Below, one piece after another: positions 1 through 8,488 of a DNA stretch of 64,000 nucleotides. Position numbers and translations under genes: made by a program. The notes below the pieces were generated by a model. It searched no databases. It was not told the DNA's origin and saw nothing but the letters and a program-made list of their open reading frames with translations. The DNA is from Stenotrophomonas raiganjensis (SeqCode) (GTDB taxonomy: Bacteria; Pseudomonadota; Gammaproteobacteria; Xanthomonadales; Xanthomonadaceae), in assembly GCF_030658505.1 (NCBI RefSeq), contig NZ_JAUTXR010000180.1, forward strand, positions 248,001 to 312,000, in the 5' to 3' direction. The first letter of the stretch is position 1, and every line of letters starts with the position of its first letter.

Positions 1-301
1 CAGGCCCGTGTGCTGGGCCAGAAGTTCCTGTACGCCACGCCGCAGAAGCGGATGCGGATCCAGCAGCAACAGGCGGCAGGGGGAGTCGCGAGGCGACGGA
101 AACGTGTGCATCGTTGCGATCCGGCGGGAGAGTCCCTTCACCCTAGGGCCGACCGGGCGCGCGCGGAATTCAATTCATTGCAATGCCGCCGCTGCGGCGC
201 GAAGCGGCTCGATGGCGCTTGCCCGGCCGCAAACGCAACAGGCCCGGCATGGGCCGGGCCTGTCGAGGCATCTCCAGCGCGCAAGCGCGCCGAGGAAGCA
301 A
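1..301. other. intergenic / unassigned left edge
   Basis: No gene could be supported here. One plus-strand frame is open from the window edge to about position 312, but its composition is arginine/alanine-rich and resembles no family I know. It could be the tail of a gene that begins outside the window, or chance. The only clear structure is the hairpin at 239-262, downstream of the Ax21 gene. Confidence 0.4.
239..262 (-). terminator. terminator-like hairpin after ax21
   Basis: A perfect 10-bp stem (CAGGCCCGGC / GCCGGGCCTG) with a 4-nt loop lies about 40 bp beyond the Ax21 stop. On the minus strand it is followed by a weak T-rich stretch (TTGCGTTTG). Position and strength suit a transcription terminator. 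Confidence 0.6.
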
Positions 302-874
302 TTACCAGCTGAAGCGCGGGCCGACGGTGTATTCCTTGTCGCCGTCGCGGTTCATCTTCAGCTCGCCGTTCAGGCCCCAGTTCTGGTTCAGCTTGACCTG
401 GCCACCCAGGCGGCCGTACCACTGGCCTTCCGGATTGATGCCGTGCTTCTTCGAGAAGTCTTCGTAGCCGACCATGCCGTAGACTTCGGCGTGGGCACCG
501 AAGGCGGTGCGGATACCGGCTTCAGCGCTGTAGCCGTTGAAGTCCAGGCCGTGCTTCTGGTCGCGCTTCTGGTAGGCAACGCGGGCAACGAAGTCGGTGG
601 TCGGAGCGATTTCAACGTTGTAGCCGGCACCGATCTTCCACTGGTCCAGCTTGACGTTGGTGTGGTCGATTTCCTGGCGGCTGTACTCGCCGAAAGCGTG
701 GAAGTTCGGCAGGAAGCCGTACGAACCCTTCACGCCCCAACCGTCGGCCTTGAACGCGTCGATGTCGGTCTTGGCGTAGTCGGCTTCGGCATAGTTGTAC
801 GACAGGTTCTCAGCAGCCGAGGCGGTGAACGGCAGGGCAGCGGCCAGAGCCAGAGCAATCAGCGAATTCTTCAT
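302..874 (-). CDS. ax21: Ax21 family outer-membrane protein
   Basis: The 190-residue protein starts with a Sec signal peptide (MKNSLIALALAAALPFTASA, cleavage expected after ASA). The rest alternates polar and aromatic residues and ends in Trp (GPRFSW), as expected of a small beta-barrel outer-membrane protein. The N-terminus after cleavage (AENLSYNYAEADYAKTD) matches the Ax21 family of Xanthomonas and Stenotrophomonas. Ax21 was once proposed as a quorum-sensing signal; it is now regarded as a secreted or outer-membrane-vesicle protein. It is a single gene with a hairpin downstream. The leader contains TAAAGG a few bases before the ATG, a weak ribosome binding site. Confidence 0.88.
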   Translation of the reverse strand: MKNSLIALALAAALPFTASAAENLSYNYAEADYAKTDIDAFKADGWGVKGSYGFLPNFHAFGEYSRQEIDHTNVKLDQWKIGAGYNVEIAPTTDFVARVAYQKRDQKHGLDFNGYSAEAGIRTAFGAHAEVYGMVGYEDFSKKHGINPEGQWYGRLGGQVKLNQNWGLNGELKMNRDGDKEYTVGPRFSW

Positions 875-1196
875 GGGGGTACACCTTTACTTTCTTATGG
901 TGTGCAGCAGCGCCAGGGCGCCATCGCATCGGGAATGTAAATTCTCCGTTATTCGACACAACGCTCCCTGAAAACAGCGGTCTTCGCATTGCTGAATTTT
1001 TGGGCTTGATTCAGGCTATCTCTGGCATACGCGCGCGGCGCGCGTGCAGTTGTCTCCATTGACGATTGCAACAGGAGGTTGCCGCTGCCCGGCGGTCCGG
1101 GCTGAACAGGCGCATGCGGGCTGTCGATCCACGACGCCCTGGTTCGTCGGGTACTTGAAGGCCGTGCATGCGGCACGGTCCATCCGGAGGCAGGCA
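875..1196. other. divergent intergenic region
   Basis: This stretch lies between ax21 (minus) and the DUF1428 gene (plus), so it should hold both promoters. I found no convincing -35/-10 pair. The only clear signal is GGAGG at 1186-1190, the ribosome binding site of the downstream gene. Confidence 0.5.
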
Positions 1197-1556
1197 ATGA
1201 GCTACATCGATGGGTTCGTCCTGGCGGTGCCCACCGCCAACAAGGAGAAGTTCCTCGCCCACGCACGCACAGGTGATCCCGTTTTCATCGAGTACGGGGC
1301 ACTGCGCGTGGTCGAGTGCTGGGGTGACGATGTCCCCCACGGCAAGAGCACCGACTTTTTCGGCGCAGTGAAGGCCACGCCGGATGAAACGGTGGTGTTT
1401 TCCTGGATCGAATGGCCCGACAAGCCGACCCGCGACGCCGGCATGAAGAAGATGATGGAAGACCCGCGGTTTGATCCGGCGAAGAATCCGATGCCGTTCG
1501 ACGGCGCGCGGATGATCTACGGCGGTTTCGTGCCAATCTACGAACTGACGCGCTGA
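1197..1556 (+). CDS. DUF1428 (YbaA-like) protein
   Basis: The 119-residue protein begins MSYIDGFVLAVPTANKE and contains the GDDVPHGK and FSWIEWPDK segments typical of DUF1428, a small ferredoxin-like-fold (dimeric alpha-beta barrel) family represented by E. coli YbaA. Its biochemical role is not established. The start is fixed by GGAGG six bases upstream of the ATG; an earlier in-frame ATG at 1044 adds a low-complexity N-terminus unlike the family and was rejected. No operon partner is obvious: the next gene is convergent. Confidence 0.85.
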   Translation: MSYIDGFVLAVPTANKEKFLAHARTGDPVFIEYGALRVVECWGDDVPHGKSTDFFGAVKATPDETVVFSWIEWPDKPTRDAGMKKMMEDPRFDPAKNPMPFDGARMIYGGFVPIYELTR

Positions 1557-1571
1557 ACCGGGGGGACGTGC

Positions 1572-2261
1572 TCAGCGTGCGTCCGTTTCATCGCGGGTGG
1601 AGGCATGGCCGGCGCCCAGTGCGGCGCCGGCGCCGAGGCCCATGCCGCCCATGCCGCCCATGCCAGCTCCCATACCGCCACCACCAGCACCACGACCACT
1701 CTTGGCATCGCCATCGTTGCGACCTTTGCCGCCACCGCTGGCACCGGGCCGGGTCGGCCCCTGCGGGGGAATCTGCAGATCGGCAGGGATCGGTGCCAGG
1801 TCCAGTGCTTCGCGCACGAAGTCGCGCAGTGAGACCACCAGTTCGTGGGTATGCACCGGCCGACCCTGTGCCAGCTCGTTGGCCGCGCGCGCGGCCAGCC
1901 GCACCTGATCGTCGGTGCCCAGCAGCAGGATGTCCGACAGCGCGGCCTCGACGGCATCGCGGATGCGGCGCGTTCGATCCGAACGCGGTTCGGCAGGGCC
2001 TTCGGCCGCTTCACGCTGGCGCAGGTCGCGGCGGTGGCTGGGATCCACGCCCAGTTCGCCGGTGAACGAACCGCCCAGGGTCTTGTAGGCCGCCATCAAC
2101 GTACGCAGCCGTTCATTGATCTGCCGGTTCTCGCGCTCGCGGCGCTGCTGCAGGGTCTGCATCACCAGCAGGCGGATGCCCACGCCCAGCAGGGTGATCA
2201 GGACCAGGCCCGCCAATGTGGACAACACGCCCTGCCAGGAACTGAAGTCGATACCGCGCAT
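1572..2261 (-). CDS. membrane-anchored hypothetical protein with Gly/Met-rich tail
   Basis: The predicted protein of 229 residues has one N-terminal transmembrane segment (WQGVLSTLAGLVLITLLGVG, roughly residues 8-27). A charged helical region with RRERENRQINERLRTLMAAYKT follows, then a tail of glycine and methionine repeats (GMGGMGGMGLGAG). Topology suggests an inner-membrane anchor with a cytoplasmic helical domain. I recognise no named family. GGAG lies about 7 bp before the chosen ATG; the longer open frame begins inside the upstream terminator hairpin and was rejected. It follows the histone-like gene on the same strand but is separated from it by a terminator. Confidence 0.7.
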   Translation of the reverse strand: MRGIDFSSWQGVLSTLAGLVLITLLGVGIRLLVMQTLQQRRERENRQINERLRTLMAAYKTLGGSFTGELGVDPSHRRDLRQREAAEGPAEPRSDRTRRIRDAVEAALSDILLLGTDDQVRLAARAANELAQGRPVHTHELVVSLRDFVREALDLAPIPADLQIPPQGPTRPGASGGGKGRNDGDAKSGRGAGGGGMGAGMGGMGGMGLGAGAALGAGHASTRDETDAR

Positions 2262-2320
2262 GCCGGGGCTCCAGCAGGAAGATCCTGCATCTTGCCCCAG
2301 GCGGTGTCCCAGAAACGCGA

Positions 2321-2353
2321 AAGGCCCCACCACCCGGTGGGTGGCAGGGCCTT
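2321..2353 (-). terminator. terminator of the histone H1-like gene
   Basis: An inverted repeat sits just past the stop at 2368. On the minus strand, AAGGCCC pairs with GGGCCTT around a second GC-rich stem (CCACC/GGTGG), and a short T run follows. Confidence 0.6.
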
Positions 2354-2367
2354 CGATCACGGCGCGA

Positions 2368-3240
2368 TTACTTGCGCTTGGCGACCTTGCGCACGGCCTT
2401 GGCCGGTGCCTTCTTCGCGGCAGCCTTCTTGGCCGGCGCCTTCTTGGCGGCGACCTTCTTCAGCGGTGCAGCCTTCTTGGCCACGGTCTTGCGGGTCGCG
2501 GCAACCTTCTTGCCGACAACCTTCTTGGCAGCAGTGGTCTTCTTGGCAACGGCCTTCTTGGCGACGGCAGCCTTCTTGCCAACAACCTTCTTCGCAGCCA
2601 CAGCCTTCTTGCCGGCAACCTTCTTGGTGGCGGCAACCTTCTTGCCGACAACCTTCTTCGCAGCCACGGCCTTCTTGGCGGCGACGGTCTTCTTGGCCAC
2701 AGCCTTCTTGGCGGTGGCGACCTTCTTGCCGACAACCTTCTTGGCGGCCGCAGTCTTCTTGGCAACGGTCTTCTTCGCGACAGCAGCCTTCTTGGTGGCG
2801 GCCTTCTTCACGGTAGCGACCTTCTTGCCGGCAGCCTTGGTGGCGGCCTTGGTGGTCTTCTTGGCAGCGGCGGCCTTCTTGGTCACGGCCTTGCCCGCAG
2901 CCGCCTTCTTCTTCGCCACTTCCTTCTTCAGGGCAGCAGCTTCGGCCTTGGCGTTCTTCTTGGCGGCTTCCAGCTTCTTCTTGGCGCTGGCAACAGTCTT
3001 GCCGACCGACTTGGCAGCCTTCTCGGCCTTCTTGGCAACGGTCTTCTCGACCTTGGCCACAGCCTTCTTGGCCTTGGCAACGCGGGTACCGGCAGCCTTG
3101 GTAGCGCGCTTGACGGTCTTCTTGACCGACTTCACGGCGTCTTCGGCGGCGTGGGCGATGGTCTCGCCGACGTTGGTGGCGGTTTCTTTCACGTTCTCGA
3201 CGGCGTCGGTCACGACCGACACACCATTACCGTTGCTCAT
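2368..3240 (-). CDS. lysine/alanine-rich histone H1-like protein
   Basis: The product has 290 residues. After about 45 residues of mixed sequence (MSNGNGVSVVTDAVENVKE) it is almost wholly lysine, alanine, valine and threonine, in repeats of the type KKVVGKKVAA, AKKTVAKK and AKKAPAKKAA. This is the composition of eukaryotic H1 tails and of bacterial proteins such as AlgP/AlgR3 of Pseudomonas, which are thought to bind DNA or other polyanions through the tail. The repetitive tail is a likely site of length variation between strains. The gene is monocistronic: a terminator follows, and the divergent deg protease gene lies 490 bp upstream. The start ATG is preceded by GGAGG (on the minus strand, GGAGGGCAAC-ATG). 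Confidence 0.85.
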   Translation of the reverse strand: MSNGNGVSVVTDAVENVKETATNVGETIAHAAEDAVKSVKKTVKRATKAAGTRVAKAKKAVAKVEKTVAKKAEKAAKSVGKTVASAKKKLEAAKKNAKAEAAALKKEVAKKKAAAGKAVTKKAAAAKKTTKAATKAAGKKVATVKKAATKKAAVAKKTVAKKTAAAKKVVGKKVATAKKAVAKKTVAAKKAVAAKKVVGKKVAATKKVAGKKAVAAKKVVGKKAAVAKKAVAKKTTAAKKVVGKKVAATRKTVAKKAAPLKKVAAKKAPAKKAAAKKAPAKAVRKVAKRK

Positions 3241-3731
3241 GTTGCCCTCCTGGGGGCCTTAAGTATCAAAACGGGGCGATGCTATACCGACATTGACGAT
3301 CGTGGAACGGGGCATGCGCCCGCAATCGCATCTGATGCGACGGCAATGGTGTAGCCCACCACCCTCATCAACGCTGCCGTCGTGCACGAAACCCCTTCTT
3401 TTCAGTGCTGCGCCGCAAGGTCACGGCGGGCGGAAACGTTCGTCGCATGCGCCTGCTCAATTGCAGCCGAAGGCGTGCGATATGGCGCATCGCGGCACCG
3501 GGATGCGCAGAACTGCGCAAGTACCGGCCTGTATCGCGCCACGCCCGGGCGCGTATCCACGGTGCGTGGCGCACGGATCGCGCTGTCGCCAACGGCTCAT
3601 TCGCGGCGCGCGCGGTCGGCGCTCCGGGCAACCGGTTTTCATGGCGCATTTATCCAGATCGCGACACACTCATTCAGCTTGTTTTACCGTAGGGCCGAAC
3701 CGCCCCCACCCACGCCAGCGAACCGACTCCC
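3241..3731. other. long divergent intergenic region
   Basis: Nearly 490 bp separate the histone H1-like gene (minus) from the Deg-type protease gene (plus). It should contain both promoters. The open frames here are arginine-rich shadows with no family resemblance. No riboswitch, repeat or clear sigma-E-type promoter was recognised. Confidence 0.45.
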
Positions 3732-5165
3732 ATGCGACCGCTTCCCACCCTGCTCACGCTCGCAATCGCCGCCGCCTTCGGTGGCTTCGTTGCCACCGGC
3801 ATCAATGCGCACCTGGACAACCGGGCCGATGCCGCACCGCTGCCAGCGGTCTTGCCGACCAGCGCCGCACTGCCGGCCTCGGTAGCCGGGCAGGCGGTGC
3901 CGTCGCTGGCACCGATGCTGGAAAAGGCGATGCCGGCGGTGGTCAGCGTCAACACCAAGCAGGTGGTGCGCGTGCGCAACCCCTTCTTCAATGACCCGTT
4001 CTTCCGCCGCCTGTTCCCGGACATTCCGCAGGAACGCATCAACGAGTCGCTCGGCTCCGGCGTGATCATCGACGCCAAGGAAGGCCTGGTACTGACCAAC
4101 CACCATGTCATCGACAACGCCGATGACGTGCAGGTGACACTGGCCGACGGGCGCACGGTCAAGGCGGAGTTCCTCGGTTCGGACCGCGATACCGACATCG
4201 CACTGATCCGCATCCCGGCGCAGAACCTGACCGACATCAAGCTCGGCAACAGCGACCAGCTGCGGGTGGGCGACTTCGTGGTGGCGATCGGCAACCCGTT
4301 CGGCTTCAGCCAGACGGTCACCTCGGGCATCGTCTCGGCGGTGGGCCGCAGCGGCATCCGCGGGCTGGGCTACCAGAACTTCATCCAGACCGATGCGTCG
4401 ATCAACCCGGGCAATTCCGGTGGTGCGCTGGTCGACCTGCAGGGCCAGCTGGTCGGCATCAACACCGCCAGCTTCAACCCACAGGGCAGCATGGCCGGCA
4501 ACATCGGCCTGGGCCTGGCGATTCCGTCCAACCTGGCGCGCAGCGTGGTCGACCAGCTGGTCAAGCACGGTGTGGTGGTGCGTGGCACACTGGGCGTGGA
4601 GAGCCAGAACCTGACCGCACAGATCGCGCAGGGGCTGGGCCTGGGTGAAACCCGTGGTGCGCTGATCACCCGGGTACTGGCCGGTTCGGCCGCTGCCGCA
4701 GCCGGGCTGAAGCCGGGCGATGTGGTGGTCTCGGCCAACGGCCAACGCGTGGACAGCGCTGAAGCCCTGCACAACGTGGAAGGCCTGGCCGCGGTCGGCA
4801 GCCCGCTGACGCTGGACGTGCGCCGCGAAGGCAAGCCGCTGCAGATCAAGGCAACGCTGAAGGAACAGGCGCGCGCGGTCACCGGCGAGAGCCTGGACCC
4901 GCGCCTGACCGGGGCGACCTTCGTCGACCTGCCGGAGTCGCTGCGCCAATCGGGCGTTGGCGGCGTACTGGTCAGCGAGGTCAAGCGCGGCAGCCGCGCC
5001 GCCACCAACGGCCTGCAGCAGGGCGACATCATCACCGATGCAACGGTGGGTGAATTCGCCGACCTCGCCAGCTGGCGCGCCAATTTCCAGCAGCGCCCGC
5101 CAACGCTGGTCGTGCGCGTACTGCGCAACAATGGCCAGCAGCAGGGCCAGCTCGTGATGCGCTGA
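3732..5165 (+). CDS. Do/DegP-DegQ family periplasmic serine endoprotease
   Basis: The 477-residue protein has an N-terminal signal or anchor (MRPLPTLLTLAIAAAFGGFV), a trypsin-like domain with a visible catalytic triad, and two PDZ domains (about residues 275-375 and 385-477). The triad is His125 in LTNHHVID, Asp155 in DTDIALIR and Ser229 in GNSGG. This is the HtrA/Deg architecture: a protease and chaperone acting on misfolded envelope proteins. At 477 residues it is closer in length to DegQ or MucD than to DegP. The PFFNDPFFRRLFPD segment after the signal is the usual LA-loop region. It appears monocistronic. Confidence 0.92.
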   Translation: MRPLPTLLTLAIAAAFGGFVATGINAHLDNRADAAPLPAVLPTSAALPASVAGQAVPSLAPMLEKAMPAVVSVNTKQVVRVRNPFFNDPFFRRLFPDIPQERINESLGSGVIIDAKEGLVLTNHHVIDNADDVQVTLADGRTVKAEFLGSDRDTDIALIRIPAQNLTDIKLGNSDQLRVGDFVVAIGNPFGFSQTVTSGIVSAVGRSGIRGLGYQNFIQTDASINPGNSGGALVDLQGQLVGINTASFNPQGSMAGNIGLGLAIPSNLARSVVDQLVKHGVVVRGTLGVESQNLTAQIAQGLGLGETRGALITRVLAGSAAAAAGLKPGDVVVSANGQRVDSAEALHNVEGLAAVGSPLTLDVRREGKPLQIKATLKEQARAVTGESLDPRLTGATFVDLPESLRQSGVGGVLVSEVKRGSRAATNGLQQGDIITDATVGEFADLASWRANFQQRPPTLVVRVLRNNGQQQGQLVMR

Positions 5166-5266
5166 TCGCCCTGCCGTAACACCTCCTATACCCCGGCAAT
5201 GCTATTGCTGTCCGTCCAGGTCGGCACTGCCGACACCCGTTCCCCCATCGCAACAGGAGTGATTCG

Positions 5267-5632
5267 ATGAGCCCCACCAATACCGAGAACCTGAAGGAAC
5301 ACCTGGGTGAAGCCGGTTCCCACCTGAAGCAGGCCGCCACGGCCGCCGGCGGTGCGATCAAGGGCGCAACCGGTGCCGCGACCGACGAACTGCGCATCGG
5401 CAAGGCCAACGTCAAGGCCGAACTGTCCGACAGCGCGCTGTCCGGCCTGGCCGCCGCCGAGTTCGGTGGTGCCGCTGCCAAGGAACAGGTCGACGCCCTG
5501 ATGGACAAGGGCAAGGACCTGATCGACAGCGCCGCCGAGCTGATCCGTGAGCGTCCGCTGGCCTCGTTCGGCGTCGCCTTCGCTGCCGGCTGGATCATCG
5601 CCAAGCTGGCCCGCGGCAGCAGCGACAAGTAA
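5267..5632 (+). CDS. YqjD/ElaB-like (DUF883) inner-membrane protein
   Basis: The 121-residue protein is an alanine/lysine-rich amphipathic helix with a C-terminal membrane segment (RPLASFGVAFAAGWIIAKLA, about residues 95-115). That is the plan of the DUF883 family (ElaB/YqjD), C-tail-anchored proteins that bind ribosomes in stationary phase in E. coli. CAGGAG precedes the ATG. It is first in a three-gene operon with a YqjE-like holin-fold protein and a small membrane protein, matching the order of the E. coli yqjDEK locus. Confidence 0.8.
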   Translation: MSPTNTENLKEHLGEAGSHLKQAATAAGGAIKGATGAATDELRIGKANVKAELSDSALSGLAAAEFGGAAAKEQVDALMDKGKDLIDSAAELIRERPLASFGVAFAAGWIIAKLARGSSDK

Positions 5633-5640
5633 GCCGCGGC

Positions 5641-6111
5641 GTGAGCGAAGACAACGCGCAAGCCCCTGATCCGGCGGCCACCCCGCCGCTGGATGAGAGC
5701 ATCCGCCAGGTCGGCGCGGCCGGTCGTGCCGCTGCCGATTCGGCCAAGCATTCGCTGCGTTCGCTGCGCCGGTTGGCCTCAGCCGACTTCGCGCTGGCAC
5801 GCAGTGCCTTCGGCCGTGCGCTGGCCTGGGCCGGCGTGGCGATCGTGTTCGGTGCCTCGGCTTGGCTGCTGATGGCCGCCACCCTCATCGCCCTGCTGCA
5901 GAGCTGGGGCCTGAGCTGGCTGCAGGCCCTGCTGATCACCTCGCTGCTGAGCCTGGCCGTCACGGGCTATGCGATCTGGCGGGTGTCCTACTTCTTCCAC
6001 CACACCGGCATGCACGCCACCCGGCGCCAGCTGTCCCGCCTGGGCCTGTTCGACGAGCCCAGCGAAGACGATCCCGATGCCGAGGTGCAGCTGCCAGAGG
6101 GCAAGCCATGA
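5641..6111 (+). CDS. YqjE-like phage-holin-superfamily membrane protein
   Basis: The 156-residue protein starts with GTG eight bases after the previous stop. It has a helical N-terminal half (DESIRQVGAAGRAAADSAKH) and two transmembrane helices around residues 58-82 and 88-112. This matches the YqjE / 'phage holin family' (holin superfamily III) of inner-membrane proteins, which in proteobacteria accompany YqjD. There is no evidence of a lytic role. Its stop overlaps the next start by ATGA. Confidence 0.75.
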   Translation: MSEDNAQAPDPAATPPLDESIRQVGAAGRAAADSAKHSLRSLRRLASADFALARSAFGRALAWAGVAIVFGASAWLLMAATLIALLQSWGLSWLQALLITSLLSLAVTGYAIWRVSYFFHHTGMHATRRQLSRLGLFDEPSEDDPDAEVQLPEGKP

Positions 6112-6557
6112 AGTTCGGTGCGCTGCAACGGCGGGTGAAACGCTGCGAACAGGTGGTGACCGTGCGCCTGGTTGAAACCCAGGACCACTGGTCCACGCTC
6201 AGCCAGGTCTGGCGACAGGGCTGGTCACCGCTGCGCATCGTGGTGGTCGGCCTGGCCGGTGGCTTCATTGCCGGCAAGCTGGAAGTACCCGGCAAGGTCA
6301 ACGGTGCCCGCTGGCTGCAGATGGTGGGTTCGGTCTCGAACCTGTTTGCCAGCGCGCAGGCCGCGTTCGCCACGGCGATGGCGGCGCAGGCCGCGGCCAC
6401 GGCCGACGACGCGGCCGAAGAGGCGGACGATGCCAGCGAACAGGCGCAGGCGGCAACGTCGGCATCAAACGAACGGCCGGCGCCACGGCCTGCCGCAGAA
6501 CCGGAACCGCGCGAACCGCGGCCGGCCGAAGCGGCCACCGAGCTGTCCGAACGTTGA
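6108..6557 (+). CDS. small membrane protein in the yqjDE operon
   Basis: This 149-residue protein overlaps the preceding gene by ATGA. It has a charged N-terminus, one hydrophobic segment (PLRIVVVGLAGGFIAGKL) and an alanine-rich helix. The C-terminal third is a disordered tail rich in Ala, Glu and Pro. It occupies the place of yqjK in E. coli, but sequence resemblance cannot be claimed. A function in envelope stress is inferred only from the operon. Confidence 0.65.
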   Translation: MKFGALQRRVKRCEQVVTVRLVETQDHWSTLSQVWRQGWSPLRIVVVGLAGGFIAGKLEVPGKVNGARWLQMVGSVSNLFASAQAAFATAMAAQAAATADDAAEEADDASEQAQAATSASNERPAPRPAAEPEPREPRPAEAATELSER

Positions 6558-6624
6558 TCCACGGAATCCGCCGCGCCGATCACGGCCGGCGGATAATGCG
6601 CTCCCCTTCCTGGTTGCTGCGTCG

Positions 6625-7734
6625 ATGAGCGAGTCCCTCCTGTCCCCGTCACCGGCCGATCCGCAGGATGCGGAAGCGCCTCTGCCGCCCCCTTCGCGCC
6701 CGCGCGGGCCGATGTCGCTGGTGGTGCTGGCGACCCTGGCGGTGGGCTACACGCTGTGGGCTGCGCAGGACATCATCCTGCCGGTGCTGCTGGCGATGTT
6801 CTTCGCACTGGTCGGCAACCCGATCCTGCGCCTGCTGCAGAAACTGTGGATTCCGCGTGCGCTGGGCGCACTGCTGATCCTCGGCGCCGGCCTGGGCGTG
6901 ACCGGTTCGCTGGCGGTGCAGCTGATCGGCCCGGCGATGGAATGGGCACAGGAAGCACCGCAGCAGCTGCGCAAGGTCGCCCGCCAGGTGCAGGACCTGA
7001 CCAAGCCGGTGCAGCAGGCCAACCAGGCGGCGGAGAACTTCGCGCGTGTCGCTGGCGGCGACAGCAACCGCAAGGTGCAGGTGATCCGCACCCAGATGGA
7101 CGACCCGTACCGCATGCTGACCCGCGCGCCACGGTTGGCGGCTTCGGTACTGGCGGTAGTGCTGCTGACCCTGTTCTTCATGATCTACGGGCAGAGCCTG
7201 CAGCGCGCGGCCATCGCCCTGTTCCCCAGCCGCCAGCAGCAACGCTTCACCACCGACATCCTGCGGTCGATCGAGCGCGAGGTTTCGCGCTACGTGCTGA
7301 CCATCAGCGTGATCAACACCCTGGTCGGGCTGGTGTTCGCCGGTATCCTGATGCTGTTCGGCATCAGCCTGCAGGAAGCACTGCTGTGGGGAACGGTGGC
7401 CGCACTGCTGAATTTCGCCCCGTACGTGGGGCCGCTGATCGGCGTGGCGCTGATGCTGCTGATGGGCTTCGTTGAATTCCGCGATCCGGTGCAGGCGCTG
7501 CTGCCAGCCGCCGCCTACCTGGCCCTGCACACCCTGGAAGGGCAGATGGTGACCCCGATCGTGCTGGGCCGGCGCATGAAACTGTCGCCGCTGGTGCTGA
7601 TCCTGGCGTTGATGGTGTTCGGCTGGGCCTGGGGCATGATCGGGCTGCTGCTGGCCGTGCCGCTGCTGGTGTGCATCAAGCTGGTGCTGGCACGGCTGGA
7701 CGGCATGCAGGGCTGGGCACGGCTGCTGGAATGA
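6625..7734 (+). CDS. AI-2E family transporter
   Basis: The 369-residue protein carries the fold of the AI-2E transporter family (PF01594; TqsA, YdiK, PerM): two helices at the N-terminus (residues about 30-65), one more around 75-95, a long soluble segment, then four to five helices with the family's GTVAALLNFAPYVGPLIG and LEGQMVTPIVLGRRM motifs. Family members export small molecules; substrate cannot be read from sequence. The start at MSESLLSP is chosen over a longer arginine-rich frame. Confidence 0.87.
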   Translation: MSESLLSPSPADPQDAEAPLPPPSRPRGPMSLVVLATLAVGYTLWAAQDIILPVLLAMFFALVGNPILRLLQKLWIPRALGALLILGAGLGVTGSLAVQLIGPAMEWAQEAPQQLRKVARQVQDLTKPVQQANQAAENFARVAGGDSNRKVQVIRTQMDDPYRMLTRAPRLAASVLAVVLLTLFFMIYGQSLQRAAIALFPSRQQQRFTTDILRSIEREVSRYVLTISVINTLVGLVFAGILMLFGISLQEALLWGTVAALLNFAPYVGPLIGVALMLLMGFVEFRDPVQALLPAAAYLALHTLEGQMVTPIVLGRRMKLSPLVLILALMVFGWAWGMIGLLLAVPLLVCIKLVLARLDGMQGWARLLE

Positions 7735-7765
7735 AAGCCAGTGCCGGCAGGCGTAGAATGGTGGG

Positions 7766-8485
7766 GTGAATTTCCCCGTCCAAGCCATCACCCTCGACCT
7801 TGACGACACGCTGTGGCCGTTCGCTCCGATCGGCGCCCGCATCGACCTGGTCCTGCACGCGTGGATGCGTGAACACAGCCCCGCCACCGCCGAGATGTAT
7901 CCGGTGGCGGCGATGCGCGAACTGCGCGAGCGCCTGTATCACGCCCATCCGCACCTCCACCACGACCTGAGCGCACTGCGCCGGCTGACCCTGTACGAGG
8001 CGCTGCACACCAGCGGCGCCAGCCTGGATCTGCTGGAGCCGGCGTACGAGGTGTTCTACGCCGCACGCAACCAGGTCGAGTGCTACCCCGATGCGATCGA
8101 CGCGCTGGCGCGGATTGCCGCGCGGGTACCGGTGGCGGCGCTGAGCAATGGCAACGCCGACCTGGAGCGGATCGGCCTGGCCCATCATTTCGCCTTCCAG
8201 CTGGGCGCGCGCGAACACGGCGCAGCCAAGCCCGAAGCCAGCATCTTCCACGCCGCCTGCGCCCGCCTGGGTGTGGCGCCGGCACAGGTACTGCATGTCG
8301 GCGACCACGCAGAGATGGACGTGGCCGGAGCAATCTCCGCCGGGCTTCGCGGCTGCTGGATCAACCGCGAAGCCGCCACCTGGAACCATCCGCAGCTGCA
8401 GCCGGACCTGCAGTTCGACACCCTCACCGGCCTGGCTGACTGGTTGGACGCCAACCTCGACGCCGCCCCACCCCGGAGCATCTGA
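7766..8485 (+). CDS. HAD family hydrolase (YigB-like phosphatase)
   Basis: The protein has 239 residues with all HAD motifs: motif I LDLDDTLWP (nucleophile Asp near residue 11), motif II VAALSNGNADL, a lysine in AAKPEASIF and motif IV HVGDHAEMDVAGA. The cap arrangement and the DDTLW signature resemble E. coli YigB, which acts on FMN and other phosphometabolites. The start is GTG. It lies 30 bp after the transporter and immediately before an M17 aminopeptidase. Confidence 0.85.
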   Translation: MNFPVQAITLDLDDTLWPFAPIGARIDLVLHAWMREHSPATAEMYPVAAMRELRERLYHAHPHLHHDLSALRRLTLYEALHTSGASLDLLEPAYEVFYAARNQVECYPDAIDALARIAARVPVAALSNGNADLERIGLAHHFAFQLGAREHGAAKPEASIFHAACARLGVAPAQVLHVGDHAEMDVAGAISAGLRGCWINREAATWNHPQLQPDLQFDTLTGLADWLDANLDAAPPRSI

Positions 8486-8488
8486 CGC

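Noticed and set aside
120..165. CGGCGGGAGAGTCCC resembles the opening of a glycine riboswitch aptamer.
   Set aside because: The conserved second half (a GCCGAAGGGGCAA-like block) is missing and no glycine-cleavage gene follows.
5641..6111. The holin-superfamily protein as evidence of a prophage.
   Set aside because: It sits in a yqjD-yqjE-like operon, and there are no phage structural, lysis or integrase genes around.
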